A stretch of 64,000 nt of DNA from Apoda limacodes (lineage: Eukaryota > Arthropoda > Insecta > Lepidoptera > Limacodidae): NCBI GenBank assembly GCA_946406115.1, contig OX291557.1, positions 23,344,501-23,408,500 of the forward strand, given 5' to 3'. This document shows, one piece after another, positions 33,661-44,469 of the stretch. Position 1 is the first letter of the stretch. Each line of letters opens with the position of its first letter. The translations under genes were made by a program, and so were the position numbers. The notes beneath the pieces are model-generated. The model did not search any database, had not been told where the DNA came from, and saw only the letters and a program-made list of their open reading frames with translations.

Positions 33661-35024
33661 AATTCATAAATAAATGGAACAAGTTTGTTATACGATAAGT
33701 TATTTAACGTGCAGCAAATTAACTATTGGTTTGGCTTTTTACGCCTATTGTTTAGAATCTGGCCTATTTTGGTTGCAATAAGCATGGCCTGTTAACTTTG
33801 TTTTTTTTTTTGCGTTGCATAGAATAAAAGGCTCGCTTTGTTATTGCCAATAAAATTGGTCATTGTTCGAGCTAGGTTGCTAACAGTAATATAGATATAG
33901 CAAAAGATAAAGAGACTGCTTTATATCTTTATTTTGTACTTGATCATCATTATTCTCAGGAAATTGATCATCTTTTATAACAGAAAAACAATTGTGTGCC
34001 TAATAGTACATTATGATATAAGTGCGGTAATTATCAAAGCGCGCGTATGTCATATGACGTTTTATAACATATTTGCGAGGAAATAAATAAAAAACTAATA
34101 AAAACGCGCGAAATAATTTTTGCTTGTTCACAAATTAGTGATGCGCGCGTCATCAGCGTTTTTTTTAAAGCCAAAAGCACAAAAACAGCCAGTATTACTA
34201 ATAAAGTAAATTAATATTTTTGAGTTTTGTTACAGATAAATGTTTGTAATTTAAGGTAAAAATTAATTAAATTAAAGAATTAAATGTATATACCTCCCAA
34301 AGTTATTTTTTATTCATAAAATGTTGACCACTTTTCTGACATAAAACTCTTTGATAAGATTTAAAAAAGTACCGTTCGTTTTAAGATACACGGAGCATTT
34401 TGATAAACCGTGCGTTTTATCGTATTAAAAAGAAACTCGTGCGTTTTCCATTACAATAACGCACAAGTACGTAATGAGATACAATACGATATTGAAATTG
34501 GTGAAATAAGAGACCCTTTACGAGCTAATGTGTTATAAAAATAATTATACAACAATACAAAATTTTACAAGCTTCTAAGGTTCCTTTGAGTGGTCAGTCC
34601 CAGCTCCACTTAGGAGCTTAGAAATTACCACACACGCAGCTATAAATATAATTTATATTTTGTATGGATATTACAATTAGAATATTTGCAGGGTTTTCAC
34701 ACTCGTTAAAGATCTAAGTACTAAAAACTAATATCTATTCGTTGTCGATGTCCCCCCAGGATTACCCAAGTCCTAGTTGGACTCAAAGTAAAAAATTGAT
34801 TTATTGGCACATTAATTCACAAATTATTTTATAATACTTTTTCATTTTCAGTTTATAATGTTTCACTTTTATTTGCGACAATTTTTTTAAAGCTATATTA
34901 TGATTTATTTCTATGTACTATTTGTAAATGTGTGTTATGTCTACGGAACCCGACACTTGGCATGTCCCAATAAGTGTTAGGACATATTTGAAAAATTTAA
35001 TTAAAAATATCTATTACGTAAACC
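33661..35024. other. unassigned AT-rich spacer
   Basis: Nothing recognised. Confidence 0.4.
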
Positions 35025-35322
35025 TAGTCGGTGGTGGCCGAGGGGTTAAATTCACTTCACGTCCCAAATGGCGCAGGTTCGAACTCCGGGGTCGGTGTGT
35101 ACCAATGAGTCTTTTCTTAATTTCTCAAGTACACTGATTTATTTATTCACACCACTGGCTTTTCGGTGAAGGAACACATCGTAAGGAAACCTGCATACGC
35201 CAAGAAATAAAAAAGACGTATGTGAAGTCCACAATCCGCACTGGGCCCGCGTGTGGACTATGGCCCAAATCACCCTCGCTTATGAGGGTAGGCCGTGCCC
35301 CAACAGTGGGGACTTATGAACG
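35025..35322 (+). mobile_element. full-length tRNA-derived SINE, family 1
   Basis: The best family 1 copy. The head has GTCGGTGGTGGCCGAGGGG (A-box region) and GGTTCGAACTCC at 35076-35087 (B-box). The body has ACCACTGGCTTTTCGGTGAA, an ATCGTAAGGAAACCTGC block, CCACAATCCGCACTGGGCCC and a GTGGACTATGGCCC block, ending GGCCGTGCCCCAACAGTG. It would be transcribed by RNA polymerase III from the internal boxes (known for SINEs). No long A-tail. Confidence 0.9.
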
Positions 35323-35373
35323 TTTGTTAACCGTGGTACATCCAGTAGTACACCCAGTGGTACCACGGTTTCT

Positions 35374-35558
35374 TTTTCCTATCCGTGGTTGCATGTATGC
35401 GATAAATACATGTGTTTTCAATATACATTAATTCATACATACAGGTCAAACTGAGAGCCTCCTCTTTTTTTAAAGTCGGTTAAAAAGAAGAAAGAAAGAA
35501 AGAAAACACATGTACTTATCGCATACATGCAACCACTGGTGTACCATGGTTAGGAAGA
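35374..35558. mobile_element. ~185-bp inverted-repeat element
   Basis: GTGGTTGCATGTATGCGATA, continuing into a ATACATGTGTTTTC block (35385-35416), is repeated inverted as GAAAACACATGTACTTATCG, then CATACATGCAACCAC (35503-35537). Outside these, TTCCTATCC pairs with GGTTAGGAA. The loop holds a (GAAA)n run at about 35486-35504. No coding capacity. Confidence 0.65.
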
Positions 35559-35824
35559 ACCTAAAATGCTTTACTTTACTCGACTCGACGCCTAGCAAAG
35601 CTCGATCGCTAGGTAGTTAAGTCTTACAAATTGGTCTCAAACTGTTATAAATTAGTTAGTTAAATTCAAATTTAAATAAAGCCAGCTTCAATGATGGCTA
35701 GGAGCACGTTTGGAGACTGATAAATAATATTTTTTTTAATTAAACTTGAAACTTAAACAAAGTTGAATAATTCATTTGGGGTTTGAGTTCATTTAAGATA
35801 TTAAACAAATGTTGTTTAACTCTT

Positions 35825-37412
35825 GTCTTGATAATTAAAGTTGAAGTGATCTACACCGACTTCGAAAAAGCTTACTTCATTTTATTAGCAAAACATGAGG
35901 CGTTAGGAATACAAGATCTTTTGCGCTGGATAAAATCATATCTCACAAATAGATCACAAATGATAGTGATGGGTGGGTATAAATCTAATTGGGTCACGAT
36001 GAGCTCAGGCGTGCCGCAAGTATCACATTTAGGGCCACTATTTTATGTTGCTTATTTATACGATATTTCAGATACAAAATTCAAATTTCCTTTTATATGC
36101 CGTCGACAAAATAATCTTTCTCAAAATTAACAGTATTTCAGACTGCGAAAGACTACAAAGCGATCTAAACCGCTTATAAGAATACTATAAAGAAAACAGA
36201 ATAACCGTAAATGTCAACTAATTTCATTTACAAAACAATTATCAGCCATAATTTATCCATATGCTTTTGATAATATACCTTTCAAACGAGTAAATCAAGT
36301 CCGTGACATAGGTATACTGTTAAATAATAAATTTTCATTGTCAGATCATGTTCAAGCTATCGCTCATAAAGCTTTTAGAAACTTAGGGTTTATTCTCCGG
36401 ACCTGTAAACCTTTTATTGATTTATCATGTATTAAAAGTCTTTATTATGCCTACGTGTTTAGCAATTTAGAATATACTACTAGTATATGGTCACCAATGT
36501 ACAAAACATACTCGGACCAAATTGAGGGAATACAACGTACGTTTTTACGTCACTTGAACTATCGAGACAAATACAAGGCTACATCGTACCAAGAATCATG
36601 TAATCATTATAATTTGCTTTCTTTGTATGATAGGAGAATATTACTTGATATGTCCTTGCTTTACGATATATTATGTGGTGACAGTGTGCTTTAGGCCAGC
36701 CGCACACATACGGAATTTACAATCTGTTTTCGTACGGAATGACGTGTGCGAACGGGACATCGCTATACAGATGCATAGCCTTGTCTCGCTCGCATACGGA
36801 AACCGAATGAAAATTCCGTATGTATGCGGCGGGCCTTACTCCATGAACTTAATTTCTGCGCTCCTGTTAATCGCACCCGCCGCACAACGCTACTAGCCGT
36901 TCCACTATGTCGCACCAACTATCGTTTAAATTCCGTTTTCCCCCGTAAAGCTTGCACATATCACACTATGTTTAATGATATAGATCCTTTTATTCACTCT
37001 AAAGGCACATAAAACTAAAACTTATTAAAAATGCTAGAAACGAAATAATAAATTCTACATAATTTAATTCACAAACACTGTATTAATATTTTAGTACATA
37101 ATTGCGTAATAAACACCTTTAAAATTTCTAAGTATTAAGGTGTACGTATGAGCTCGTATATAATGTACTTATTATGACTATTTTTGTTTTCAATATCAAC
37201 TCTCCCTAGCACCGGCAAACACCCACACCCACACCCACATACAGTCACCCATATACACACACTAAACTGCATTGATGATTTATAATTGTATTACTACTTG
37301 TACAAATTATGAACACTTCTAAATTGCTTTGTATTCTATAAATATGCTGTTCTATAAATATGTAATAAGATATGCGGTAAGTGTTCTTAAACATAAAATT
37401 AATAAATAAATA
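35825..37412 (+). pseudogene. 5'-truncated, broken non-LTR reverse transcriptase
   Basis: Plus-strand remains of a CR1/Jockey-superfamily LINE, starting inside the RT domain. In order: IYTDFEKAYF (motif A), IKSYLTNRSQM, SSGVPQVSHLGPLF (motif B), then LLYAVDKIIFLKI in another frame where motif C should be YADD, SDCERLQSDLNRL, and after stops the thumb region AIAHKAFRNLGFILRT and SLYYAYVFSNLEYTTSIWSP (36338-36694). The C-terminus NRTRRTTLLAVPLCRTNYRL and FNDIDPFIHSKG (to 37012) follows a 142-bp MITE. A 3' UTR with a CACCCA-rich stretch ends in TAAATAAATA near 37412. There are several frameshifts and stops, and the first catalytic Asp of motif C is Val, so it is dead. Confidence 0.9.
36694..36835. 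mobile_element. 142-bp MITE with TTA target duplication, inserted in the LINE
   Basis: Ends GGCCAGCCGCACACATACGG (left) and CCGTATGTATGCGGCGGGCC (right) are inverted copies that continue into an AATT block. TTA flanks both sides (36691-36693 and 36836-36838). The insertion cuts the RT reading between DSVL and LLHELNF. A TTA duplication fits PIF/Harbinger (TWA rule; assignment inferred). It is younger than the LINE copy. Confidence 0.85.
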
Positions 37413-38110
37413 CATATTATGAAATGTTTATTGGAACTATTTTAGCAGGATTTAGGTATTGGAACGAGGAAAAGAACGCTGTTCTTTCAATTTCAAACTT
37501 TATGGGCCATTGTATTGATGTTATTTTGTAGGTAAAACTTCACTTCGTAATTTTCATACAACCACAATCTGATACAACTCACTTTCCCGCGGCTCTGTCT
37601 CCATTTTCAAAACGCTTATATTAGTTTCATCTGTTCGTAAATGTTATTTATAATAAGTATCCTTTTAAGTTACAACTATACTTCGTAGAACTGTTGAAAA
37701 AAAACCAAAACCAAATACATTGATTGCTGATGATAATAAAATAAATATAGACTTTATGAAATGTGGGTGATGTTGGGCAAAATCCTAGGATTTTCTCTAC
37801 TGCAAATTTTTAAGTTATTAGCTTCCAAAGTTTAAAATCCTATGATCTAAAAATACAAAAAAATTACACCAGCTGACCTGGCAGACGTTGTTCTGCCAGT
37901 CTGCCCTTTCCGTTGCTGACGTCACCGGTCGCTTCATTTCCGCTTAGGGTTCTTTCTGACTTTTTTCTTTTTGTTCAGCTTCAAAGAGGCGTGATAACCT
38001 TCCTCTGGATTTGGGCTCTCAAATGCAAAAGATTTTTTCGAATTCGACATCTAGTCCCTCGAGACTAACGCGTTCAAACAAAAAAACAAACACTCTTCAG
38101 CTTTATTATA
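37413..38110. other. unassigned spacer
   Basis: Nothing recognised. Confidence 0.4.
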
Positions 38111-38449
38111 TCACTAGCTTTTGCCCGCAGTTCCACTCGCCTTAAATTCAGTTAACAGTGTAGGATTTCAACGACAACTCAATTATAGAAAAAAACCGAC
38201 TAACACTCGACGTTTTTAAGTAGCCTACGTCATTTCCCGGACTCAAACCTACCCTAAATTCGGTTATCGGTGTAGGATTTAAACGGAAACTTCTCAGTTA
38301 CAGAAAAAAATCTAACTCACACTTAACGTTTACAAGTAGCCTATGTCCTTTCTCGGGACTCAATGCCAAATTTCATCTTAATCAGTTTAGCGGTTTAAGC
38401 GTGAAGAGGTAACAGACAGAAAGAGTTACTTTCGCATTTATAATATTTA
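38111..38449 (+). repeat. dispersed repeat family B with internal duplication
   Basis: Begins TCACTAGCTTTTGCCCGC. The block from AAATTCAGTTAACAGTGTAG to AGTAGCCTACGTCATTTCCC is repeated once more (AAATTCGGTTATCGGTGTAG to AGTAGCCTATGTCCTTTCTC), about 115 bp per unit. It ends TTTCGCATTTATAATATT. The copy at 56028 shows the same internal doubling. Confidence 0.75.
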
Positions 38450-39382
38450 CAAGCAGTTCTTTCGTCGTTCTTAACATTTGGCAAACAGTGGATGCCATCA
38501 GTATAAAACTTTATCAGCTTAAATTTAAACTTAAACGCTCAATACTTATTTTCCAACCTAATAATTACAGTTTACGGAGGTACTTCGAAATTCCTGCAAA
38601 AGCGTGAGAATACGTCCTTAGAACTGAGTGTAAAGTAATAAAACCTCTAGGAACTCATGTGTGTTGAAATTTATGAGCATCTGGAGTACAGTTTAATTAC
38701 CTAAGGGCCGTAATTAACGCACGGCACGAGCCAATTCTGATAATTAAACAAAGTTAATAAATTTGAATCACTTTGAGAGTCGTGCCCAGTTAGAGTTATT
38801 AATGAAATATGAATAAAATAAAAATTACAAAAAATATAGATATAGTGCCACAAACTTCTCTGACAACGATACTAGCGACCGAACACCCAAGCTCAGAAAG
38901 TCAGAAAAGTTTGTTTGTACATCACAAAAGTGGTTTTTAAAAGCTATAGTCCAAATACTGGCAAAAAGAACTATCGGATGCTAAAATAGTCTAAAGGCAA
39001 ATAATAGAAAAACTGAGTTTAATGTACAGTGCAATAAACTTTTCTGATCCGGTGTATTGTCGCTAGAGTCCTGTAAGTTCACACCATTTCAAAATAGCGA
39101 CTGTAGTTTACATTTTTGACTACTTGTTCCGAAAAGTTTGTTGATTGTGTAATAAGATGATTCTCTAGTCTCTAGTCATGTAGCTTGCATTTAGCACATG
39201 AACTCCTAGTAGACGTCTTCAAGTGTCACGATTACTACGTTGAATTTTATGTGTTGTAGATACTAGAAATTTACAACTTACAAAATTGATTCCAGTTGTT
39301 TCGATAATTGGAATAGTTGCTAGTAAAATACATAATAGCTTACGAGGTATAAAGTAAATAATATTTTTCAGATTGTATTGTA
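38450..39382. other. unassigned AT-rich spacer
   Basis: Nothing recognised. Confidence 0.4.
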
Positions 39383-39472
39383 CAGTTTCATTCGGTTTAT
39401 ATCTTCAGCGCTCGACGTCTCGCGTCGGTTTACGATGGAATAAAACGAGAAGAAATTGACAGAAAAATAAAA
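39383..39472 (+). repeat. ~90-bp dispersed repeat shared with 24228
   Basis: See the partner copy at 24228-24320. Phrases CAGTTTCATTCGGTTTATA, GCTCGACGTCTCGCGTC and TTTACGATGGAATAAAAC. Confidence 0.6.
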
Positions 39473-39584
39473 CGTGTTTTGAAATTATTGCGGGTAGTAC
39501 CTACTGGCAGTAATAAGCAATGTTTTATCACGATATCACAAAACACCGTTTGTATACAGAAAAACCCGCTTAATACAATCACGC

Positions 39585-39970
39585 TTAAGAGAATACGATT
39601 AGGAGCGCCTCTTAGCGTGCTTCATACAAACGAATTATTCACTTTTTTTTGACACTTCCAGATAAAACACTACTAAATTTCGAAGATATATTCAAGTAAT
39701 AAATATCTAGGCTGCAGTGTGTCAGTTTTCTGTTAAATTTTATAGTTTAAAAGTTATACAGGATTCTAGATTTTCATACAAATGGTTTAAAAAACGATTT
39801 CTAGTTAATAAAAACATTTTACAAAATTTTGGAAAACCACAGACATAGGTATTCGGCTTGGGATTATGACTAGCACATTTCACAGTGATTGATCAGTAAA
39901 TGTCAAAAAGAAATGACAAATTCGTTTGTATGAAGCCCGCTGCTAGGCACCGCGAATCGTATTCTTTTAA
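39585..39970. mobile_element. 386-bp TTAA-flanked inverted-repeat element, copy 2
   Basis: TTAA at 39585-39588 and 39967-39970 encloses 378 bp. The left end GAGAATACGATTAGGAGCGC and its inner part GCTTCATACAAACGAATT pair with the right end, whose inverse reads AAGAATACGATTCGCGGTGC and GCTTCATACAAACGAATT, for about 50 bp. The interior matches copy 1 at 23717 in the same orientation, at roughly 80-85 percent by eye. There are no frames of note, and TTAA targeting points to piggyBac-type mobilisation. Confidence 0.85.
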
Positions 39971-40039
39971 TACGATTTCCCATATAATACGCCATTTAAC
40001 GTCAGTCCCTGCAACTTCAGGCTTATTTTCTTACATTTT

Positions 40040-40078
40040 ATCACGCTTAATACGATTTGTCACCCGTTTAATACGCCA
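40040..40078 (+). repeat. apparent empty copy of the target of the fold-back element
   Basis: ATCACGCTTAATACGATTT at 40040-40058 equals the sequence obtained by joining the left flank (ATCACGC, 39578-39584), one TTAA and the right flank (TACGATTT, 39971-39978) of the element. The phrases CACCCGTTTAATACGCC here and ATAATACGCCATTTAACG at 39984 show that the surroundings are also repeated. Confidence 0.7.
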
Positions 40079-43000
40079 TCTGTACACGTGTGTATTCTCA
40101 TGTTGTAGCGGCTTCTGACACAACTTAAGCGAAAACCATTGTTAAAGAAAAATAAATCTATTGTAAGTTTTTAAGCGTATACGGGTTACGCTTTACGTCC
40201 CTGCCCGGCTGCACAGTAAAGTGCCGACCGACCCTGCTCACCTCTGCATCCGTTGATGGACTCTGACAGCAGAGTTCATTCAGATCAGCTTACCGAAGCA
40301 TCCGATCAACTTGTAGATTTAGCTCATCGACCAGCTGATTCAGCCAATCAGCCAGCACATTTGGCCGATAACCAGCAGTGTAGCCAATCGACTAGCAGAT
40401 TCTTAAAGGGTTATATAAATTGATATTTGTTTGCTGACTATGCTATATCAATGCTATAGACTTTTGTTGTGTGATTTATATTTTGGTCATCTCTTTTCGT
40501 ATGAAGACGCTTTATGCACCGAGCGTGAGCTTTAAGCAGCCGCAAGCTATGCGTCAAAGGGGTTATTTGAAAACTGTTATCTGACAGCATAAGAGGAATA
40601 GAAACACTGTTTGCTTTCTTTTTTAAAATTTGTTAGAAATTTACTGTACCTCTAGAATAAAAATGAAACCTAGTACCTCATCTATCTTTGTTTTTGTAGG
40701 GGACAGTTTTTTTTAATAACTACTTATAGAACTCTCCCACCAAAAAGAAATCTGATGTATCAAATAGTCATAAATCCATAAAACCCCCTACAAAAGAGAA
40801 AAAGAGACCGTTATAATAAAGTAAATACATATAATATATGCAGAACCTAAATATCTAATAATAGTAATTCGATTTGGCTATGATCGTCTAGTGGCATGAT
40901 TGTGGACCGCTGCGATGTGACCTAGGAAACCTTGATTCTAAAAAGGTATGAGTTTCGTCAGTGACTAGCATGTGAAGCAAATTTTAATCCTGAACCTAAA
41001 TTTTACACAACATAAATATCTTAATACCTTAACAATTGATTTTAACTAATTTGTCTCACACAAATAATATGTATATCTCTCTAAGATAGCTTTTACAATG
41101 CATCCCTACTATGATTGATATTATAGTCTCACTGACCCTAATTTTCAAATACTGTAACATACATATTATCAAATATTTAAAATAGGGAGATTTCTAAAAT
41201 ACTTAAATTCTTTAAATTAATTTCAGTTTAAATTAATACTTAAATTAATAAGTCTTGAATAATTCAGTCCGTTGCCTACAGAGTCTATAAGGGATGTATC
41301 ATACACAAGCTTTCACTAATCAACCCCTTGAAATATTAAAACACTATGAATGAATATGGAAGAAATCATCAATATCGTAGAATTTAAATAGGTTATAAAT
41401 CGTCGCAGTTAACTGAATTAAGTATGACGACTAGAACGTCAATTTGAATGGGTAACTAACCTGTTTTAATACTGTTTCTAGGATTCAGTCAATAAGAAAA
41501 ACATTTCTCACTCAAGAATCTATCTCTCAGTCAGATTAACAATAAGTATTTTGAGTGATTAGAATTTTCACGTTTCACCGGTAAGTCAGGGTCCCCCGGC
41601 TCGTTATTTATTTGGGGGATCCTACCTGCATAATAATACGCAACAACAGAGAAGAAAATGACAAATCCTAGACCAACTAATGCCACCTAAAACTGTTTAG
41701 GTTATCATTTGTTCGGTCAAAGTTGAACTTCTGATCGTACCCCTTTCAGTAATTGTCTAAGCTTTATAGTCATTGTCTAAGTAAGCTTATACGATAAAAG
41801 AGTAAAATTTTACCCAAATACTGGGTTTCTCTTTTTTTTATTTAAAATTGATTTGAATATAGATATTTATTACAGTGTTAATGTGTTACAAGACTCTTTC
41901 TTTTTTTTTAATTGATTGAGATATAAATATTTATCACAGTATTAAATTGTAACAAATATCTTTTTCTTTATTTTTTGTTCAAGCCCATAAATTGAAACAT
42001 TTCGAACTACATAAAAGAAAATGTTAGAGAAATCAAAAATAAAACTTCTAAAATTAATTGTCTCCATAATGAGTAATTTAATAATTAATAACTGAACTCT
42101 CCAAAGAAAGGACGAATCTGTATCCCGACTACTTACACATTACTTTGAAGAAAACTGATCCAGATCAATAATATTAATTATATATCTCATAGATACACTG
42201 AAAATATCGATTTACACTTTCTTATTTATCTCTCAATCTGGATTAGGACTCTTTAACACAAACATCTTACCCTGGATCAAACAAAGCCTCCTGAAGTCTT
42301 TCAACCAGTTCTATCCTAAAACATATACACATACATAGATACATTTTCTACTCCCTTCCCCAACCCTAAGCTACAGGTCTTAAGTGTCCTTAAAATGGTA
42401 CCTTTATGTTTCCTCGATCCGAAACATGTCTGTCCAAGTTTAAAACCTGTCCATGCCTCCTATGTACCACCTTTTTTCCTTCATATCGGTTGATCATCGG
42501 ATGTCGGTCACAAATTCGAATATTCAAATATTTGTAACCTAATGCATCTTTGTCATCAGAAACCGTACAGTAGGTTATGATCTCATAAAAAAAACCTTTA
42601 TCCAACTTAAAGTGTACTAAATCACGTACTAGTACAAACCAAAACCATTAATTTTAGAATCGCAAAAGTAATTCACAAAAATCACTGATGTAAATCTCGA
42701 CATGTTTTCAAAATGTCAATAAAAAAGACACGAATCCTATTTGTACCAAAAAATTCTCATTGAACCTATTTTTTAAATCAATTAGCTAGTTATCTACTTA
42801 TATTTAAATAATAAAATGAAATTCTAGATATCCTATGTATGGTTTCTCACGACATTAATAACGTTTATATACCAGACACATTTTGGAACGACACATAAAA
42901 AAATCACAAATCAATAATAAAATTTAGTTAACAAACAACAATTCATATACAATTTTTAAATGACTTTCCAAAGTCAAAAAATCTAATTTTATTTTTGAGA

Positions 43001-43091
43001 AATTAAGCTAAATGATTAATTAATTTGAGAATTTTCTAATTGTTATTCGTAGTATTTTTGTTTCATCGAGTTCTTGACATCACTAATAAAA
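40079..43091. other. long AT-rich region without recognised genes
   Basis: Apart from the possible SINE head at 40871, nothing was recognised over about 3 kb. Frames are short and scattered (for example minus 42390-42605). Confidence 0.45.
40871..40960 (+). mobile_element. possible tRNA-headed SINE fragment, third type
   Basis: GATCGTCTAGTGGCATGATT resembles a tRNA A-box region, followed by GACCGCTGCGATGTGACC, a phrase seen in lepidopteran SINE heads. The expected B-box is not clear, so this is tentative. Confidence 0.3.
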
Positions 43092-43518
43092 AATCGACCA
43101 AGTGCGAGTCGCACTCGCGCACGAAGGGTTCCGTACCATTATCTATAAAAACGGCACAATATCACGTTTGTTGTATGGGAGCCCCCCTTAAATATTTTTT
43201 TTATTTTAATTTAATTGTTTATTTTTAAAGTGACTATATAACTAAATATTCTGTGAATATTTTAAGCGTCTACCTGTTGCTGTTTTTAAGATCGAGCAAA
43301 ATCGAGCAAAAAAATCACGTTTGTGTATGGGAGCCCCCTTAAATATATTTATTATATTCTGATGTTAAGTATTTGTTGTTATAGCGGCAACAGAAATATA
43401 TCTGTCAAAATTTCAACTGTCTAACTATCACGGCTCATGAAATACAGCCTGGTGACAGACGGACAGCGATTTCTTAGTAATAGGGTACCGCTAATTACCC
43501 TTTGGGTACGGAACCCTA
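43092..43518 (-). repeat. dispersed repeat family A, minus strand, internally doubled
   Basis: Reads from AAGTGCGAGTCGCACTCGCG to CTTTGGGTACGGAACCCTAA. Between these, the block ATCACGTTTG...GTATGGGAGCCCCC occurs twice (about 43162 and 43313), so this copy is longer than that at 44219. It contains TAACTATCACGGCTCATGA and a CAGCCTGGTGACAGACGGAC block. No coding capacity. Confidence 0.8.
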
Positions 43519-43576
43519 AAAAATACTTATCCATTTAAGTTGGATTAAATTTAAATCTAAAAAAATACGAGATATA

Positions 43577-43620
43577 TGTCTTAAGTCCGCAATCCGCACT
43601 GGGCCCGCGTGGGCCTAAAT
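43577..43620 (+). mobile_element. 44-bp scrap of SINE family 1
   Basis: TTAAGTCCGCAATCCGCACT then GGGCCCGCGTGGGCC, the conserved body block of family 1, without the rest. Confidence 0.55.
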
Positions 43621-43659
43621 AGACTGTATATAATAATCGCATGCATACGTATGAAAAAA

Positions 43660-43707
43660 ACATTTGTTTATTTCATAAATATTCATATATATGAAATAAA
43701 CAAATGT
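43660..43707. repeat. perfect 17-bp hairpin
   Basis: ACATTTGTTTATTTCAT (43660-43676) and its exact inverse ATGAAATAAACAAATGT (43691-43707) flank a 14-base AT-rich loop. No adjoining gene explains it, so it could be a tiny MITE relic. Confidence 0.85.
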
Positions 43708-44218
43708 ATGTGAGTTGATTGTAACACGGCCATGAATCCATATTGTTTTAGGTTATCCATCTCACCAAAAGTAGCGTATACGTAAATACTCGGTGTGTAC
43801 CATGATACACTATATACTGTAGTGCAGCGTGACAGTCCATGTATCCCTAAGGTGTCTCTTTTTGGTTTGTCTTGGCCACTGGCCTTTTAGGGAATTCAAC
43901 CAGGAAGATATACATACAATCTATACTTATGTCTATATACGTTGTTTAATATTTATTTATAGGTAAAACGCCTCATTATGTAAAATAATTTAAATATGAA
44001 ATCGTCTTTTTTTGTTCTCATGCCTATTCTATTATAATGACACAGGAAATTGATGAATTCAAAATAAACATAGAATTATTTATGAGTTGTGGATCGCTGA
44101 AATACATTACATCCGTTTCCTTTTTGACTTGTGTAAGCAGTCAATGATTGATGCTTTGCGTCGGACATTATATTATTTCCAATTGCTTTTTTCTTTTTGC
44201 TAGTCGTTCTAGCCAAAC
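43708..44218. other. unassigned spacer
   Basis: Nothing recognised. Confidence 0.4.
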
Positions 44219-44466
44219 CGAGCATAATCAAGCAAAAAATCGCGTGTTTTGTATGGGAGCCTCCTTAAATATCTATTTTATTATATTTTTTAGTATTTGT
44301 TGTTTTAGCGGCAACAGAAATACATCTTCTGTGAAAATTTCAACTGTCTAACTATCACGGTTCATAAGATACAGCCTGGTGACGGTCGGGCGCACGGATG
44401 GATGGACGGACGGATAGCGGAGTCTTAGTAATAGGGCTAATTACCTTTTGGGTACGGAACCCTAAA
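44219..44466 (-). repeat. dispersed repeat family A, minus strand
   Basis: From CGAGCATAATCAAGCAAAAA through TTTGTATGGGAGCCTCC, a GCGGCAACAGAAATACATC block and CTAACTATCACGGTTCAT to CTTTTGGGTACGGAACCC. It includes a (GGAC/GGAT)n run at about 44396-44416. The outermost CGAGTC end is missing. Confidence 0.75.
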
Positions 44467-44469
44467 AAT

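Noticed and set aside
35025..35100. tRNA gene at the start of the 35-kb SINE
   Set aside because: The same head with the same downstream body recurs at four or more places; it is part of SINE family 1.
36895..37012. separate small gene after the MITE
   Set aside because: It is the C-terminus of the interrupted LINE reverse transcriptase.
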